56,449 bases of DNA from Planctomycetota bacterium (GTDB lineage: Bacteria; Planctomycetota; PUPC01; JACPCR01). The notes beneath the pieces were generated by a model. It was given only the letters and a program-made list of their open reading frames with translations. It searched no databases and was not told the DNA's origin. Below are positions 18,611 to 28,204 of this stretch, one piece after another. A program made the translations under genes and the position numbers. Numbering within the stretch: position 1 is the stretch's first letter; every line of letters starts with the position of its first letter. The stretch lies in the NCBI GenBank assembly GCA_027625095.1, contig JAQBXN010000042.1:1-56449 (forward strand), read 5' to 3'.

Positions 18611-20392
18611 TCAAACACCGATTGCGTAACCGGTGCCCAGCCTCGGGGAAGCGCCACCAAGGATGGTTCCGGTGGACTCGTCCCGCCAGATTGCAAGGCA
18701 TCTCCCATGTGACCAGCCATCCGAGACATGGACAATGTGGCCTCGGGAAGAGAGCGCCTTGATTGTCGCTTCGGCGATGCGCGCCTCAGCAACCATGTGC
18801 CCAGGCTTGGCGGTTCGTGGATAAAACGAGCCCGGAAAATGCAGTGAATGAAATGTGGGTGCATCCAGCGCCGCCTGCACATCCATATTGAATTCAACGA
18901 AATTGAGGAAGAACTGATTGGTCCACTGGTCCTGTTGGTCTCCTCCAGGGGTGCCAAAGACCATGAAGGGCCGCCCCTCTTTAGTGGCAAGCGATGGCGT
19001 CAGAGTAGTTCGGGGGCGTTTGCCGGGCTCAAGGGAATTCGGATGCCCTTCCACAAGCACGAACATCTGTCCACGTGTGCCCAGCGGGAAACCAAGCCCT
19101 GGTATCACCGGCGATGACGGAATCCATCCACCGCTCGGAGTGGCTGCGATCATGTTGCCTTCGGAGTCGATGGCATCGAGCTGTGTTGTGTCGTGACCAA
19201 AACCAGTACCGAGTCCCATACCTTGCGGCCCTTGATAGCTCTCGGGGCCCGGAATGGGCTCGTGAGATGCGTTCGTTGGATTGAGCCCCGCCCGTGCCTC
19301 CGCCGCGTACTCCTTGGAAAGAAGACGTTCGAGCGGGATATCGCTGAACCTCGGATCGCCATACCAGCGTTCCCGATCCCCGTAAGCGATTTTAGCGCAT
19401 TCGATCCACGTGTGAATGTAGTCCGGCGAATTGTGGCCCATCCCTTTCAAGTCAGATGCCTCCAGCAGACTGAGGAGCTGGAGGAAGACCGGACCCTGAC
19501 ACCACGGCCCGCACTTGTAAACCTGAAGACCGCGAAAGGTGGTGGTGACCGGTTCTTCTATAGCGCCTTCGTATTCAGCAAGGTCTTCCCGAGTAATGAA
19601 ACCGGAATGAGCCGCTCCTGAGGCATCCATGAATTCAGATGTCTGTGCAAATTCGGCAATCTGCTGTGCAATTTCTCCGCGGTAAAAGACGTCCCGTGCT
19701 GCGAACATGGCCGCCTCCCGTCCAAGATGGCTGTTGGCCGATTCCACATCCAGGAGTTTTTGAAATGTGTCAGCCCATGCATGCTGACAGAAGTTCTCCG
19801 CTACCTGAGGAGGGCGATCATCGGGCAGGTAGACCTCTGCGGAGGTGGGCCATTCCATGCGGAACCTATCGGCGCAGGAAGCAATCGCCCGGCTCAATCC
19901 GGGATACATAGGAAAGCCATTCCTGGCGAGTTCGACCGCCGGGCCCAATACGTCAGCCAACTTCAACCGGCCAAATTGTGCGAGTACACGAATCCACGCG
20001 TCCAGCGAGCCCGGGACCATGGCGGGCAGCAGCCCGTCGCCGGGGATCATGTCTATGCCGTGTTCTCTGAACCATGAGATTGTCATCCCCTTTGGCGCCC
20101 AGCCCTGCCCGCTAATCGCGAAAACATGATCATCTCTGGCTGAATAAATCAGCATCGGCACTTCGCCGGCAATACCGTTCATGTGTGGCTCGATAACGGT
20201 CAAAGCCAGCCCCATGGCGACACCCGCATCGAAGGCGTTTCCGCCGTGCCGAAGGATGTCTCCACCAATCGCGGTAGCCAGGTAGTGGCCGCTGGTGGCC
20301 ACTCCCTTCCGGCTCATGATGATCGGACGTGTGGTGAACGACGACTGAGCGACGCTGAACTGTTCAACGGTTGAGTGACTGTCGGCAGGCAT
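18611..20392 (-). CDS. Gamma-glutamyltransferase family enzyme
   Basis: A 593-residue Ntn-hydrolase of the gamma-glutamyltranspeptidase family, which cleaves gamma-glutamyl bonds (for example in glutathione) or related amides. The N-terminal part has the family signature GGDILRHGGNAFDAGVAMGLAL. The autoprocessing/nucleophile Thr is Thr402 in GHDTTQLDAIDSEGN, aligning with the usual T-T-H-x-x-x-x-D of GGTs, and a GTPGGDQQ oxyanion-type loop follows. No signal peptide is visible, so it may be cytoplasmic, unlike classic periplasmic GGTs. QLD in place of the common HFS/HYS after the Thr pair suggests a substrate other than glutathione. It precedes the HEAT gene and may be co-transcribed with it. 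Confidence 0.9.
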   Translation of the reverse strand: MPADSHSTVEQFSVAQSSFTTRPIIMSRKGVATSGHYLATAIGGDILRHGGNAFDAGVAMGLALTVIEPHMNGIAGEVPMLIYSARDDHVFAISGQGWAPKGMTISWFREHGIDMIPGDGLLPAMVPGSLDAWIRVLAQFGRLKLADVLGPAVELARNGFPMYPGLSRAIASCADRFRMEWPTSAEVYLPDDRPPQVAENFCQHAWADTFQKLLDVESANSHLGREAAMFAARDVFYRGEIAQQIAEFAQTSEFMDASGAAHSGFITREDLAEYEGAIEEPVTTTFRGLQVYKCGPWCQGPVFLQLLSLLEASDLKGMGHNSPDYIHTWIECAKIAYGDRERWYGDPRFSDIPLERLLSKEYAAEARAGLNPTNASHEPIPGPESYQGPQGMGLGTGFGHDTTQLDAIDSEGNMIAATPSGGWIPSSPVIPGLGFPLGTRGQMFVLVEGHPNSLEPGKRPRTTLTPSLATKEGRPFMVFGTPGGDQQDQWTNQFFLNFVEFNMDVQAALDAPTFHSLHFPGSFYPRTAKPGHMVAEARIAEATIKALSSRGHIVHVSDGWSHGRCLAIWRDESTGTILGGASPRLGTGYAIGV

Positions 20393-20505
20393 TAGTCAGG
20401 ATGAAGAGTGAGGAAAGGAATAACCCAAGTTTCGGAAAAACGAGAAGGGAAGAATTATCCCAAGGATTCGGAGAGCCAAGGAAAGATTTGAGACCTGAAT
20501 ATTTT

Positions 20506-23316
20506 TCACTTCCCGAGTGATTCGAGGAGCTTGGTCACTTCCGCGTTGCGCCTGTCCACCTTGCGTGCATTTTGCAGAACTTTGCGGGCATCGGCCTTTC
20601 TGTCGGTCTCTATGAGGAGCTTTGCGAGCTTGATGTAGTTATCGATTTTGCGCGGGTTGATCCGGGTGCATGCTTCATATTCACCGGCAGCGTCTGCAAG
20701 CTTGTTCGATGCACGCAGAGATTGGGCGAGGATTTCATGAGATTCCAGCAGATAGGGCTGTACCTCGAACAGACGATAAGCGACACGTTCGACGTCTGCG
20801 TGACGACCTGCACCAGAGTAGGCATTCAAGAGTAGCGGGCCAGCGTACGCCGCCGAGGAATCGATCTTGAGCATGCCTTCCAATGCCTCTAAACGGAGGT
20901 CGTTATCGTTAGTATCGTTGGCAAGGGCTTCCATCAATTGGAACTGCGGGGAGTATCCGGGATACCGTTTCGACGCTTCACGAAGATAGTGGACCGCATC
21001 CCCTTTACGGCCCTGTTCCTTAGAGAGCAGAGCAAGCTTGAAATAATTCCCCACCGGTTTGGGGTCGAGCTGCACGGACTTATCAAAACACGTTTTCGCT
21101 CTGTCCCAATCCTGCTTCAGGAACGCCAGCTCCCCCTGAATCCGGGCCGCAGCCGCGCATTTCGGATCAAGCTCCAGAGCCTTTTCAACCGCCTTTTCAG
21201 CCTGTTCTTTTTGCCCGGTCATCAGATAGGCGTATGCCAAATCTGCCTGCGCGTTTGCATCTTTGGGAGCTGCCTGCACGACGGTGTTCAGTCTTTCAAT
21301 ATCCTGAGGAGCATACTGGGGCAGTAGGGGGAGAGATTCCGCCAGGGCTGTTGTATGAGCGTGCATCGCATCCGAAAGTTCCTTCATAGTCATCCCGAGC
21401 AGGTCCTTCGCCGCTGTCTCGAACGAGACTTCTTGATGCAACGATTTCAGGAGGGCCAGAATCATTTCGAAGCCGTGCTGTTTCACCAGGTAATCAATAC
21501 ATATCTCACCCTGTACGTAAGCCAGCAGAATCTGAAACTGTGACTTTGGGCGTGTAAATCCACGATTCAAGTCCTCCAGCCGAATGAATTCACCCCTCTT
21601 GAGCGCGGTGACCAGCATCTGATCCTGGGTAAAGGTGCGGTTCGTGTGTTCATCGTAAACCGCAAGGCCTTCCGTGAACCAGCGCGGGATATTGAATCTC
21701 GTCGCATGCAGTGTGACCGCATGGCTGAATTCGTGAATGAGCACTTCCTTCCAATTGAACTGCCCCGGCGAAACCCGCGGCGAATCCATCGCGATGAGCC
21801 GGCCAAAGCAAACGCCATTCAAACCAATGCCCGGCAGGCCGTGCACCCGGGACGCGAAGTAGTCGTGGCGTGGAAACATTTCCACCACTACCTGGTGATT
21901 CATTGCTGTGGCGTACTGCTTGAGCAAGAGCTTTTGCTGATCACTCAGCCATATCCTTGCGTAACGCAGCAGAAAACCGTCCTGCTTCCTGTGCGCCTTG
22001 ATGCGAAAACTCTCGTCTTCGTACACCTCAAAATCATCCATGTAATCCAGAGTTTCGAGCATGTTAAAGACCCTTTTGCTAAACCGGTTCTGCTCGAACG
22101 CCTTCTCGAGAATCTGGTATCCCTTTACCTCATCGCCTTCCCTGCAATAGAGGAAACCGAGGCTCTGCAAAACACGCCAGTCTGTTGGATTTATCTTGTA
22201 AGCCTTCTCCATGAACTCGATGGCAATCTTCGGTTTGCGCAGCCGCTCCGCCGCATCGCCGATGGCACGATAAAACTCCGCGTGGGCCGGGTGAATAGTC
22301 TCCACCACCTTCTTCTCTGCTTCGTATTTCGGCAGATCCTTCTGAAGGTAATAGACGGATGCCAGTGTCGTATGGACGCTCAGGTTTTTGTCATTGATCT
22401 TCAGCGCCTGCTGCAGAAGTGCGATGGCCAGATCGTAATTTTCTTCTTGATATGCCAGCGATGCCTGGATCTCAATGGCTTCCACGAGATTGGGATTTAC
22501 CTCCAGAACCCGTTCAAGCTCCTCCTCTACCTTGGGGAACTGGCCGTCGTGATAGAAGCAGGAAAGCATTCCGAGGCGGGCGACCGGGTGTTTAGGATTC
22601 TGCTTCAGGACAGGCCGAAACTCGGCTGCGGCATCATTTACCTGCCCTTTGTCCAGGAAGAGAAATCCGGTGGCCAGTCTGCCTTCGATGCCATCTTCTT
22701 TTTGCGAAGCCTTCACGAACATGTTCAACGCCTGGTGCGGCTTGTTGAGTTCCTGAAGGGCCGTTCCACAGAAAATGAGGGAATCCGTATCCGTTGGGTT
22801 GTCCTGATAAAAGCTGTCAACTATCTGGTTGAAGAGTGTTCGGGCTTCGTCCTCTTTGCCAGTATTTTTGTAAAGCATGGCCAGCCCGATTTTCGCAGCG
22901 GTCGAATTCGGAGAGATTTTCAATCCCTTGTTGAATGCTTCTTCCGCCTCCCCATATTTGCCGGTCATGAAACAGACTTCACCCAGGCTGATGATCGAGA
23001 TTGCGGCGCCGGGGTGCTTCTCCGAATACTTACGGCAGGTATTCAGCGCTTCATCGTATTTGCCAGTTTCGAGGAGGATGTCGACAAACTTACTCAATCG
23101 ATCTGTGGGTGTATCGGGCTGCTTGTGAAACAACCAGCGAAAATGCTGAATGGCCTCGTCATACCCCCCGGACTGATAGGCTTTCCATGCCTGCTCGGAG
23201 CTGATGCTGCTTTCGGCCGGGCCTTGATTCTCTTTGAGGGCTTCCGGCTTCACATCCGGCGCCTGGCCCTGCAGTGTGCCCGTGAGAAGCAAAACCAGTA
23301 AGTTCCTTACAGTCAT
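20506..23316 (-). CDS. Secreted TPR protein with gluzincin metallopeptidase core
   Basis: A 936-residue exported protein. Signal peptide MTVRNLLVLLLTGTLQGQ, then many TPR units (about 35-430), a peptidase MA-like gluzincin domain (about 440-650) and a second TPR block (about 690-936). The zinc site is visible: His528-Glu529 and His532 in HEFSHAV, with the distal Glu549 in WFTEGLAVYDE. All catalytic residues are present, so it should be an active zinc protease or a peptide-binding relative. The frame continues upstream to 23436, but the Met at 23316 gives the signal peptide directly. TPRs on both sides of a peptidase suggest substrate recruitment in the periplasm. A 551-residue open frame lies antisense within it and is treated as a shadow. 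Confidence 0.88.
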   Translation of the reverse strand: MTVRNLLVLLLTGTLQGQAPDVKPEALKENQGPAESSISSEQAWKAYQSGGYDEAIQHFRWLFHKQPDTPTDRLSKFVDILLETGKYDEALNTCRKYSEKHPGAAISIISLGEVCFMTGKYGEAEEAFNKGLKISPNSTAAKIGLAMLYKNTGKEDEARTLFNQIVDSFYQDNPTDTDSLIFCGTALQELNKPHQALNMFVKASQKEDGIEGRLATGFLFLDKGQVNDAAAEFRPVLKQNPKHPVARLGMLSCFYHDGQFPKVEEELERVLEVNPNLVEAIEIQASLAYQEENYDLAIALLQQALKINDKNLSVHTTLASVYYLQKDLPKYEAEKKVVETIHPAHAEFYRAIGDAAERLRKPKIAIEFMEKAYKINPTDWRVLQSLGFLYCREGDEVKGYQILEKAFEQNRFSKRVFNMLETLDYMDDFEVYEDESFRIKAHRKQDGFLLRYARIWLSDQQKLLLKQYATAMNHQVVVEMFPRHDYFASRVHGLPGIGLNGVCFGRLIAMDSPRVSPGQFNWKEVLIHEFSHAVTLHATRFNIPRWFTEGLAVYDEHTNRTFTQDQMLVTALKRGEFIRLEDLNRGFTRPKSQFQILLAYVQGEICIDYLVKQHGFEMILALLKSLHQEVSFETAAKDLLGMTMKELSDAMHAHTTALAESLPLLPQYAPQDIERLNTVVQAAPKDANAQADLAYAYLMTGQKEQAEKAVEKALELDPKCAAAARIQGELAFLKQDWDRAKTCFDKSVQLDPKPVGNYFKLALLSKEQGRKGDAVHYLREASKRYPGYSPQFQLMEALANDTNDNDLRLEALEGMLKIDSSAAYAGPLLLNAYSGAGRHADVERVAYRLFEVQPYLLESHEILAQSLRASNKLADAAGEYEACTRINPRKIDNYIKLAKLLIETDRKADARKVLQNARKVDRRNAEVTKLLESLGK

Positions 23317-23587
23317 ATTCGATTCCGCTGACAAGTTTCTCGAAATTGCTGTGACGCTGCGCGGTAATTTTTTCGCAGGCTTCATGTATTGCATTTGACG
23401 GTCAAGAGTATCGAGCCTTGCCCATAAGATGTCCATCTACAGGGACGCTCAGAGCCGCCTTCAATTGTAAGATTGTTACCCGGTTTTGTGGATGGAATAG
23501 GTGTCACCGTCACCCGCACATACCACACCCTGCTCCGCCCTAATCCCTTTCCGATTTGACCGGGTTTCTTGCCCTATTCCATAGTGC

Positions 23588-24067
23588 TCAGAAGCCCATC
23601 AAAAATGGAAAATTCTGTGGCGGAGGTGGAACTGGAGTAAGGCCGAGCCAATTGAACAAACTCTTGAAGGGCTCCACTTTGGCCAGTCGGACTTTTAGAT
23701 CAATCTGCTTTGTCGAATTACGAGTTACCGTAATTGTGCCGAACAGCAACATCAAACCAGCAATACATGTAACGAGCATTCCACAGACATGTCTTCGGAA
23801 CACACCAGCTCCGATAGGACAGTCCTTCGTCAATATCGTGCCGTCCGTCCGTCGATAGAACGCCTTGCACAATCGCCCCTCATGGTTTTGCACCAGCACC
23901 TCCGCCTCCGCACGAGTCATTTCCGACAGATTGTAGACGTTGAGACTACATCGGGAGCAATATCGGACACGATCGTCGCCTTCCATACTGCCCCAGTCCT
24001 CAGGGCAGGGCGATGCAATTTGGAGCACATCAAGGGAGACATATTCGTTGTTGCTGTTCCTGTTCAT
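23588..24067 (-). CDS. Small membrane protein with conserved Cys-rich N-domain
   Basis: A 159-residue protein. The N-terminal ~95 residues carry a compact motif set: CPEDWGSM, then RYCSRCSLNVYNLSEMT, GRLCKAFYRR and DGTILTKDCP. That is five cysteines including one C-x2-C, so a metal site or disulphides are possible. A single transmembrane helix follows (about residues 105-125), then a short basic tail. The same motif pattern recurs, uncharacterised, in other Planctomycetota and Acidobacteria proteins as I remember them. The Met at 24067 fits better than the in-frame Met at 24100. It stands alone, on the same strand as the TPR metallopeptidase 271 bp away. Function unknown. Confidence 0.75.
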   Translation of the reverse strand: MNRNSNNEYVSLDVLQIASPCPEDWGSMEGDDRVRYCSRCSLNVYNLSEMTRAEAEVLVQNHEGRLCKAFYRRTDGTILTKDCPIGAGVFRRHVCGMLVTCIAGLMLLFGTITVTRNSTKQIDLKVRLAKVEPFKSLFNWLGLTPVPPPPQNFPFLMGF

Positions 24068-24438
24068 GACTGTCAGGAGGTCGTGAGGATTCTGGACCAA
24101 AACAGTTGGAGGCCCACGTCAATGCGAATTCACCAGTCGGGAAAATCATAGCAGCGGGGTAACCAACGACAATGAATCGAACTCCGACTCTTGCTCATCG
24201 GAAGAAAGCTATTCGGGTCTGGCCTCCATTTGCCGTTTGACCAATTGGCTGTCCTGGGTGTCCAGCGTGCAAGAGAGATTCGAGTCAGGTGCACAAAGTT
24301 ACCAATCGAATTCTTTCCGTCGGTAAGTTTGCAATTGTCTCGATTCAGAAATCCTGGTAAACCGCTGGCAAGAGACAGTAGAGCTACCCCGATCTACGTG
24401 CTCAAGAGTATCGACTGTTCAGGCTAACCTCTCCAGTT
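24068..24438. other. Divergent intergenic region, no gene seen
   Basis: A 371-bp gap between the divergent Cys-rich membrane protein and the nitrilase. A 78-codon plus-strand frame at 24191-24427 exists but has no Shine-Dalgarno, signal peptide or recognisable fold, and is probably chance. No tRNA, terminator or strong promoter was recognised. Confidence 0.5.
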
Positions 24439-25461
24439 ATGGTCCAACATCCTTCGTTCAAAGTCGCGGCGGCTCATGTATCACCTGTCTTTCTCGACCT
24501 GGAACGGACGGTCGAGAAGACCTGTTCGCTGATCCGTGAGGCATCTGAGAACGGGGCAGAGCTGATTGTCTTTCCGGAAACTTACATACCGGCGTTTCCT
24601 GTCTGGCTTTCACTGCAGGCTCCAATTCATAACCATGATTATTTCCGGCGACTGGCCGCGGGCACGATTCGGTGTCCCGGGCTGGAGATTGCACAGATTG
24701 CGCAAACTGCCCGTTCGTGTGGAGTGTTCGTTTCAGTAGGCTTCAACGAAGGTACCGATGCGAGTGTGGGCTGCATCTGGAACTCAAACGTTCTCATTGG
24801 GGATGACGGGCGGGTCATGTGCCATCATAGAAAAATCGTTCCGACGTTTTATGAGAAGCTTGTCTGGGCGCCTGGTGACGGTGGCGGGCTGCAGGTCAGC
24901 GAGACTCGGATAGGGAGGCTTGGCATGCTCATCTGCGGCGAGAACACTAACCCGCTCGCCCGATACACACTCATTGCACAGGGAGAGCAGGTGCACTTCG
25001 CCACCTATCCGCCCATCTGGCCGACGCATTCGCCGGAGAATGCGGGGAGTTATGATTTGAAGCAGGCGATCCAGATTCGTGCAGGAGCTCATTCATTCGA
25101 AGGCAAACTTTTTACGATTGTTGCCTCCGCGTTTCTAGACAAGGCTGCCTGGGATGAGCTGGCATCACTGAACTCGGAGGCAGGTGGAGTTCTTGAGGCC
25201 AGCCCGCGCGGTGTATCGCTGGTGACGGGGCCGGGCGGGCTACCGGTCAGTGAGATTGTGCAAAACGAGGAATGCCTTCTGTACGCTGATATCGATCTCT
25301 CGGCTTGCGTCGAACCCAAGCAGATTCATGACGTTGCGGGCGGATACAATCGCTTCGATATATTCAGACTGACGGTCGACCGTTCAGCGCGCCGGCCAAT
25401 CACTTTTTCTTCGGCACATGAAGGAGTGGAACTGAAATCCGATGAAGAGATCGATAAGTAA
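24439..25461 (+). CDS. Nitrilase (carbon-nitrogen hydrolase superfamily, branch 1)
   Basis: A 340-residue enzyme expected to hydrolyse an organic nitrile to the carboxylic acid and ammonia (EC 3.5.5.1 type), in the cytoplasm. The catalytic triad is visible: Glu47 in VFPETYIP, Lys132 in HHRKIVPTF and Cys166 in LICGENTNPLAR. The CGENTNPLAR sequence after the nucleophile is the form seen in true nitrilases, rather than in amidases or Nit/Fhit proteins. The length is normal and the start directly precedes the first strand (FKVAAAHVSPV). It is monocistronic and converges on the M14 gene. The natural substrate cannot be told from sequence; aliphatic or aryl-acetonitriles and cyanide-type substrates are all possible. 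Confidence 0.93.
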   Translation: MVQHPSFKVAAAHVSPVFLDLERTVEKTCSLIREASENGAELIVFPETYIPAFPVWLSLQAPIHNHDYFRRLAAGTIRCPGLEIAQIAQTARSCGVFVSVGFNEGTDASVGCIWNSNVLIGDDGRVMCHHRKIVPTFYEKLVWAPGDGGGLQVSETRIGRLGMLICGENTNPLARYTLIAQGEQVHFATYPPIWPTHSPENAGSYDLKQAIQIRAGAHSFEGKLFTIVASAFLDKAAWDELASLNSEAGGVLEASPRGVSLVTGPGGLPVSEIVQNEECLLYADIDLSACVEPKQIHDVAGGYNRFDIFRLTVDRSARRPITFSSAHEGVELKSDEEIDK

Positions 25462-25622
25462 TGAGTAAGTGTTGATGCATGGGCCGGTGCTATCGGCGAC
25501 GACGGGGGCAGAGAAACCGCAACGTTCAACGCCAGGCCAGAACAAAGAACCATCCAAAACGGGAGTTACTACAACAACCGCCGCCGCCTTGCTCATTACT
25601 CATTAGCAAGATTAATCGGCGT

Positions 25623-26726
25623 CTACTTCCACCGGGGATCTATCGGCCGGAACCGATAATGACCGCCAAACGCCGCTAGTTCATGCAGAACCGTAAGCCC
25701 GATTTCCAGAATATCACCGTGGTTATCCGGGTTATTTTGCCAACCGCAGGGGAACTCGATAAGTAAAGGCACTGCGCCGCACGCGTGGTACACCGCATCG
25801 CTCTGATAAAAGGAATCACCGCAATAAGACTTTGGAGACTTGGGCACCCGAGACTTTGGCAAGCCCTTTCTGGCACACGCGCTGCCGGCAACCGCCGCCA
25901 TCTGATCGATACGCTGTTTCACATGATCAGGCACGAACGCGCTCGGCGGCTGGACCAGACTCCCGTTGTCCGTGTGAGAAAGCATTACGCAATCAGGCAT
26001 TTCGCGGCGGCAGTAGCGCATAAGCGCCGTTGTTTCCGGCTGGCAGTCACCCGCCAGTGGGCCGTCGTAGACGAGGTTGTAGCCAGCGTCATTAAAGTAA
26101 GTACCGAGTATTTCCATCTCATCTGATGGAATCGGAAACTGAAGCTTGGAAGTTGGCCATTGAAGGATCTGTCCATCATTCGTTCTTCCCTGAGAGATCA
26201 TGCTGTAGTACTTGGGATTGCAATTCACCCATTGGACATGGTCGAGCGCTCGTTCGCGGCCGTCGACATTGAGGGTGGGGATGATCAGGTACCGATGCTG
26301 ACGTGCAGCTTTCGCAATCTCCGGCTGCTTTCGTCCTCTGAGATCTTTGCCCTTGGCGAGGATGTTCAACAGATTGAGCGCCGCCACAGTCCCTTCGAAT
26401 TCGGTGCCGTGTGCCGCGCCTACGAAAAGCCATACCTGCTTTTTACGTTCGCCCTTTCCAAAGAAAGTAGAGACATCACCACCGGCGATCGCCGAGCTCA
26501 GGCTCCCGCATGTCCTGCCGGGCAGCATTTCTCGCTCTCCCCAGGAGGCCGCGTAGATGGTGCGTCCTCCGGCAGTAAGGCCGATGTCTTCAACTTCGAC
26601 ACCATTGAGCGATTCGCAAAATTCACGAATCTCGTCCGGTTTGGTCAGCCACCACTTCGGGGCCTTGGTCACATCGATTCCCGGTCGCGGTTTGGCCGGC
26701 TTGCGTGTCTTAGTCTTCTTGTTCAT
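25623..26726 (-). CDS. M14-family zinc carboxypeptidase
   Basis: A 367-residue M14 metallocarboxypeptidase-like protein with no signal peptide and a Lys/Pro-rich start. Zinc ligands His106 and Glu109 (AAHGTEFEG) and His251 (MLSHTDN) are present, and Glu324 in LLIEFPCG sits where the catalytic Glu is expected. NVDGRERALDHVQWVN resembles the substrate-binding NPDG region. The family cleaves C-terminal residues from peptides, peptidoglycan stems or modified proteins; with no export signal, cytosolic peptide turnover is the simplest reading. It converges on the nitrilase across about 160 bp. That gap holds an inverted TAATGAGTA repeat (25459-25467 and 25597-25605). Confidence 0.88.
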   Translation of the reverse strand: MNKKTKTRKPAKPRPGIDVTKAPKWWLTKPDEIREFCESLNGVEVEDIGLTAGGRTIYAASWGEREMLPGRTCGSLSSAIAGGDVSTFFGKGERKKQVWLFVGAAHGTEFEGTVAALNLLNILAKGKDLRGRKQPEIAKAARQHRYLIIPTLNVDGRERALDHVQWVNCNPKYYSMISQGRTNDGQILQWPTSKLQFPIPSDEMEILGTYFNDAGYNLVYDGPLAGDCQPETTALMRYCRREMPDCVMLSHTDNGSLVQPPSAFVPDHVKQRIDQMAAVAGSACARKGLPKSRVPKSPKSYCGDSFYQSDAVYHACGAVPLLIEFPCGWQNNPDNHGDILEIGLTVLHELAAFGGHYRFRPIDPRWK

Positions 26727-26829
26727 CTGATTGTTGGTTTGGCAGGGCTCGTGAACTCAATCCTGGACGCTAAAATCCAGCTCCAGCATCCAGTATCGAG
26801 TAATCAGTATCAACCAGGGAGGAGTATCC

Positions 26830-27456
26830 ATGAGAAACATTATTCTCAGTTCGGCACTGTTATTTTCCTGTCTTTCATTTTCTTTCGCAGAGGAGACCGA
26901 CGACGAGGGCTGGGTCAGCCTGTTCGATGGCAAGACCCTTGAAGGATGGAAGGCGAGCGAGAACAAGAGTTCATTCAGCGTCGTCGATGGCCAGATCATG
27001 GTATTTGGCCCGCGCAGTCATCTGTTTTATGTAGGAAAAGTCAATGACGGCAAGTTTAAGAATTTTGAATGGAAGGCGGACGTGATGACCACCGAAGGCT
27101 CCAATTCCGGAATGTATTTTCATACCGAATATCAGGAAAACGGCTGGCCAGGTAAAGGCTATGAAGCACAGATCAATAACACTCATGGAGATCCTCGGAA
27201 GACTGCCAGTCTCTACGGAGTCAAAGACAATCACCAGCCACCGGCCAAAGATGATGAATGGTTCACTCAACACGTCATCGTCAAGGGTAAGCAGATCACG
27301 ATTAAGGTGAACGGCAAAACGATTGTGGATTTCACCGAGCCGGAAGGCGTTACCGGCGACCGCAAACTGTCGACAGGCACGTTTGCGCTCCAGGGCCACG
27401 ACCCCAAGAGCAAAGTCTTCTACAAAAATATTATGGTGAAATTACTGCCCGAGTGA
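26830..27456 (+). CDS. Secreted DUF1080 protein (3-keto-disaccharide hydrolase type)
   Basis: A 208-residue exported protein: signal peptide (about 1-20), then a single DUF1080 domain. Hallmarks are WVSLFDGKTLEGWKA, the internal ADVMTTEGSNSGMYFHTEYQ and GYEAQINNTHGDP. Members of the family have been described as 3-keto-glucoside or 3-keto-disaccharide hydrolases, with a lectin-like beta-sandwich. The family is greatly expanded in Planctomycetota. A very strong Shine-Dalgarno (GGGAGGAG) lies 5-6 bases before the ATG. It is monocistronic and converges on the pseudouridine synthase gene (17-bp gap). The substrate glycan is unknown. Confidence 0.92.
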   Translation: MRNIILSSALLFSCLSFSFAEETDDEGWVSLFDGKTLEGWKASENKSSFSVVDGQIMVFGPRSHLFYVGKVNDGKFKNFEWKADVMTTEGSNSGMYFHTEYQENGWPGKGYEAQINNTHGDPRKTASLYGVKDNHQPPAKDDEWFTQHVIVKGKQITIKVNGKTIVDFTEPEGVTGDRKLSTGTFALQGHDPKSKVFYKNIMVKLLPE

Positions 27457-27473
27457 CGTTTGCCGAAAGGCAT

Positions 27474-28202
27474 TCAGCGGTCTCGAAGACGCAGAAGAGC
27501 TTCCTGCAGTTCCGCGGGCAATGCCGCCTCGATGAAGATTTCCGCACCGGTCAACGGGTGTGTGAATCTAATCGACCCGGAATGGAGAAACAGGCGATTC
27601 GAGCCAATCACTTTCTTGAGCCGCCGATTTGCCTGGAAATTGCCGTAAGTCCTGTCCCCAACGACGTGGCATTTTCGCCGGGCGCTCTGGACCCGGATCT
27701 GGTGCGTACGCCCGGTCATCAGTTCGATCTCCAGGCGAGCCAGGCCAAGTTTCGGAAACTTTTCAACTACTCGATATCGAAGCTCCGCATTAGGCGGTCT
27801 CCCTTCTATGATTTTAGACCGAACCCCTTGCTGCCCTTCCCGGGTCTGAACGAAATCCTTCCATACGCCTTCTTTGCGACTCGGTATGCTGGTGACTAAC
27901 GCCTGGTATCCCTTCTCGACATTTCGCTCTCTGAACAGATTCTGAAGCGCGGCCGCGGACTTTTCACTTTTGGCCGCCAATAAGACACCCGAGGTTGCGC
28001 TATCCAGTCGGTGAATGAGCCACGTCCTGGCGTCCCCAATGACAAAGCAGCGCGACTGCAGGCTGTAGGAGCCTTCGAACGCGCACTTCTTGCTTTCTTT
28101 GTTACGATTGGGGTGTGAGAGGACACCGGCAGATTTATTCACCGCCAGAAGGTGATCGTCCTCATACAGTATTGGGAGGGTGGTGACCTGCGTGCTCGGC
28201 AT
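27474..28202 (-). CDS. RluA-family pseudouridine synthase
   Basis: A 242-residue RNA pseudouridine synthase of the RluA/RluD catalytic family, which isomerises specific uridines in rRNA or tRNA. The catalytic motif HRLDSATSGVLL carries the essential Asp, and LEIELMTGRTHQIRVQ forms the conserved C-terminal part of the active site. It has no N-terminal S4 domain, so it is the short form (like RluA, TruC or RluE-like enzymes), and its target site cannot be named. It starts only two bases after the rho stop codon and is surely co-transcribed with rho. Confidence 0.92.
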   Translation of the reverse strand: MPSTQVTTLPILYEDDHLLAVNKSAGVLSHPNRNKESKKCAFEGSYSLQSRCFVIGDARTWLIHRLDSATSGVLLAAKSEKSAAALQNLFRERNVEKGYQALVTSIPSRKEGVWKDFVQTREGQQGVRSKIIEGRPPNAELRYRVVEKFPKLGLARLEIELMTGRTHQIRVQSARRKCHVVGDRTYGNFQANRRLKKVIGSNRLFLHSGSIRFTHPLTGAEIFIEAALPAELQEALLRLRDR

Positions 28203-28204
28203 CG

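Noticed and set aside
21646..23301. 551-codon plus-strand open frame
   Set aside because: It lies entirely antisense to the TPR metallopeptidase, whose motifs, signal peptide and codon pattern are convincing. The antisense product has no family features.
24191..24427. 78-codon ORF before the nitrilase gene
   Set aside because: No translation signals or family resemblance; it overlaps the likely promoter region.
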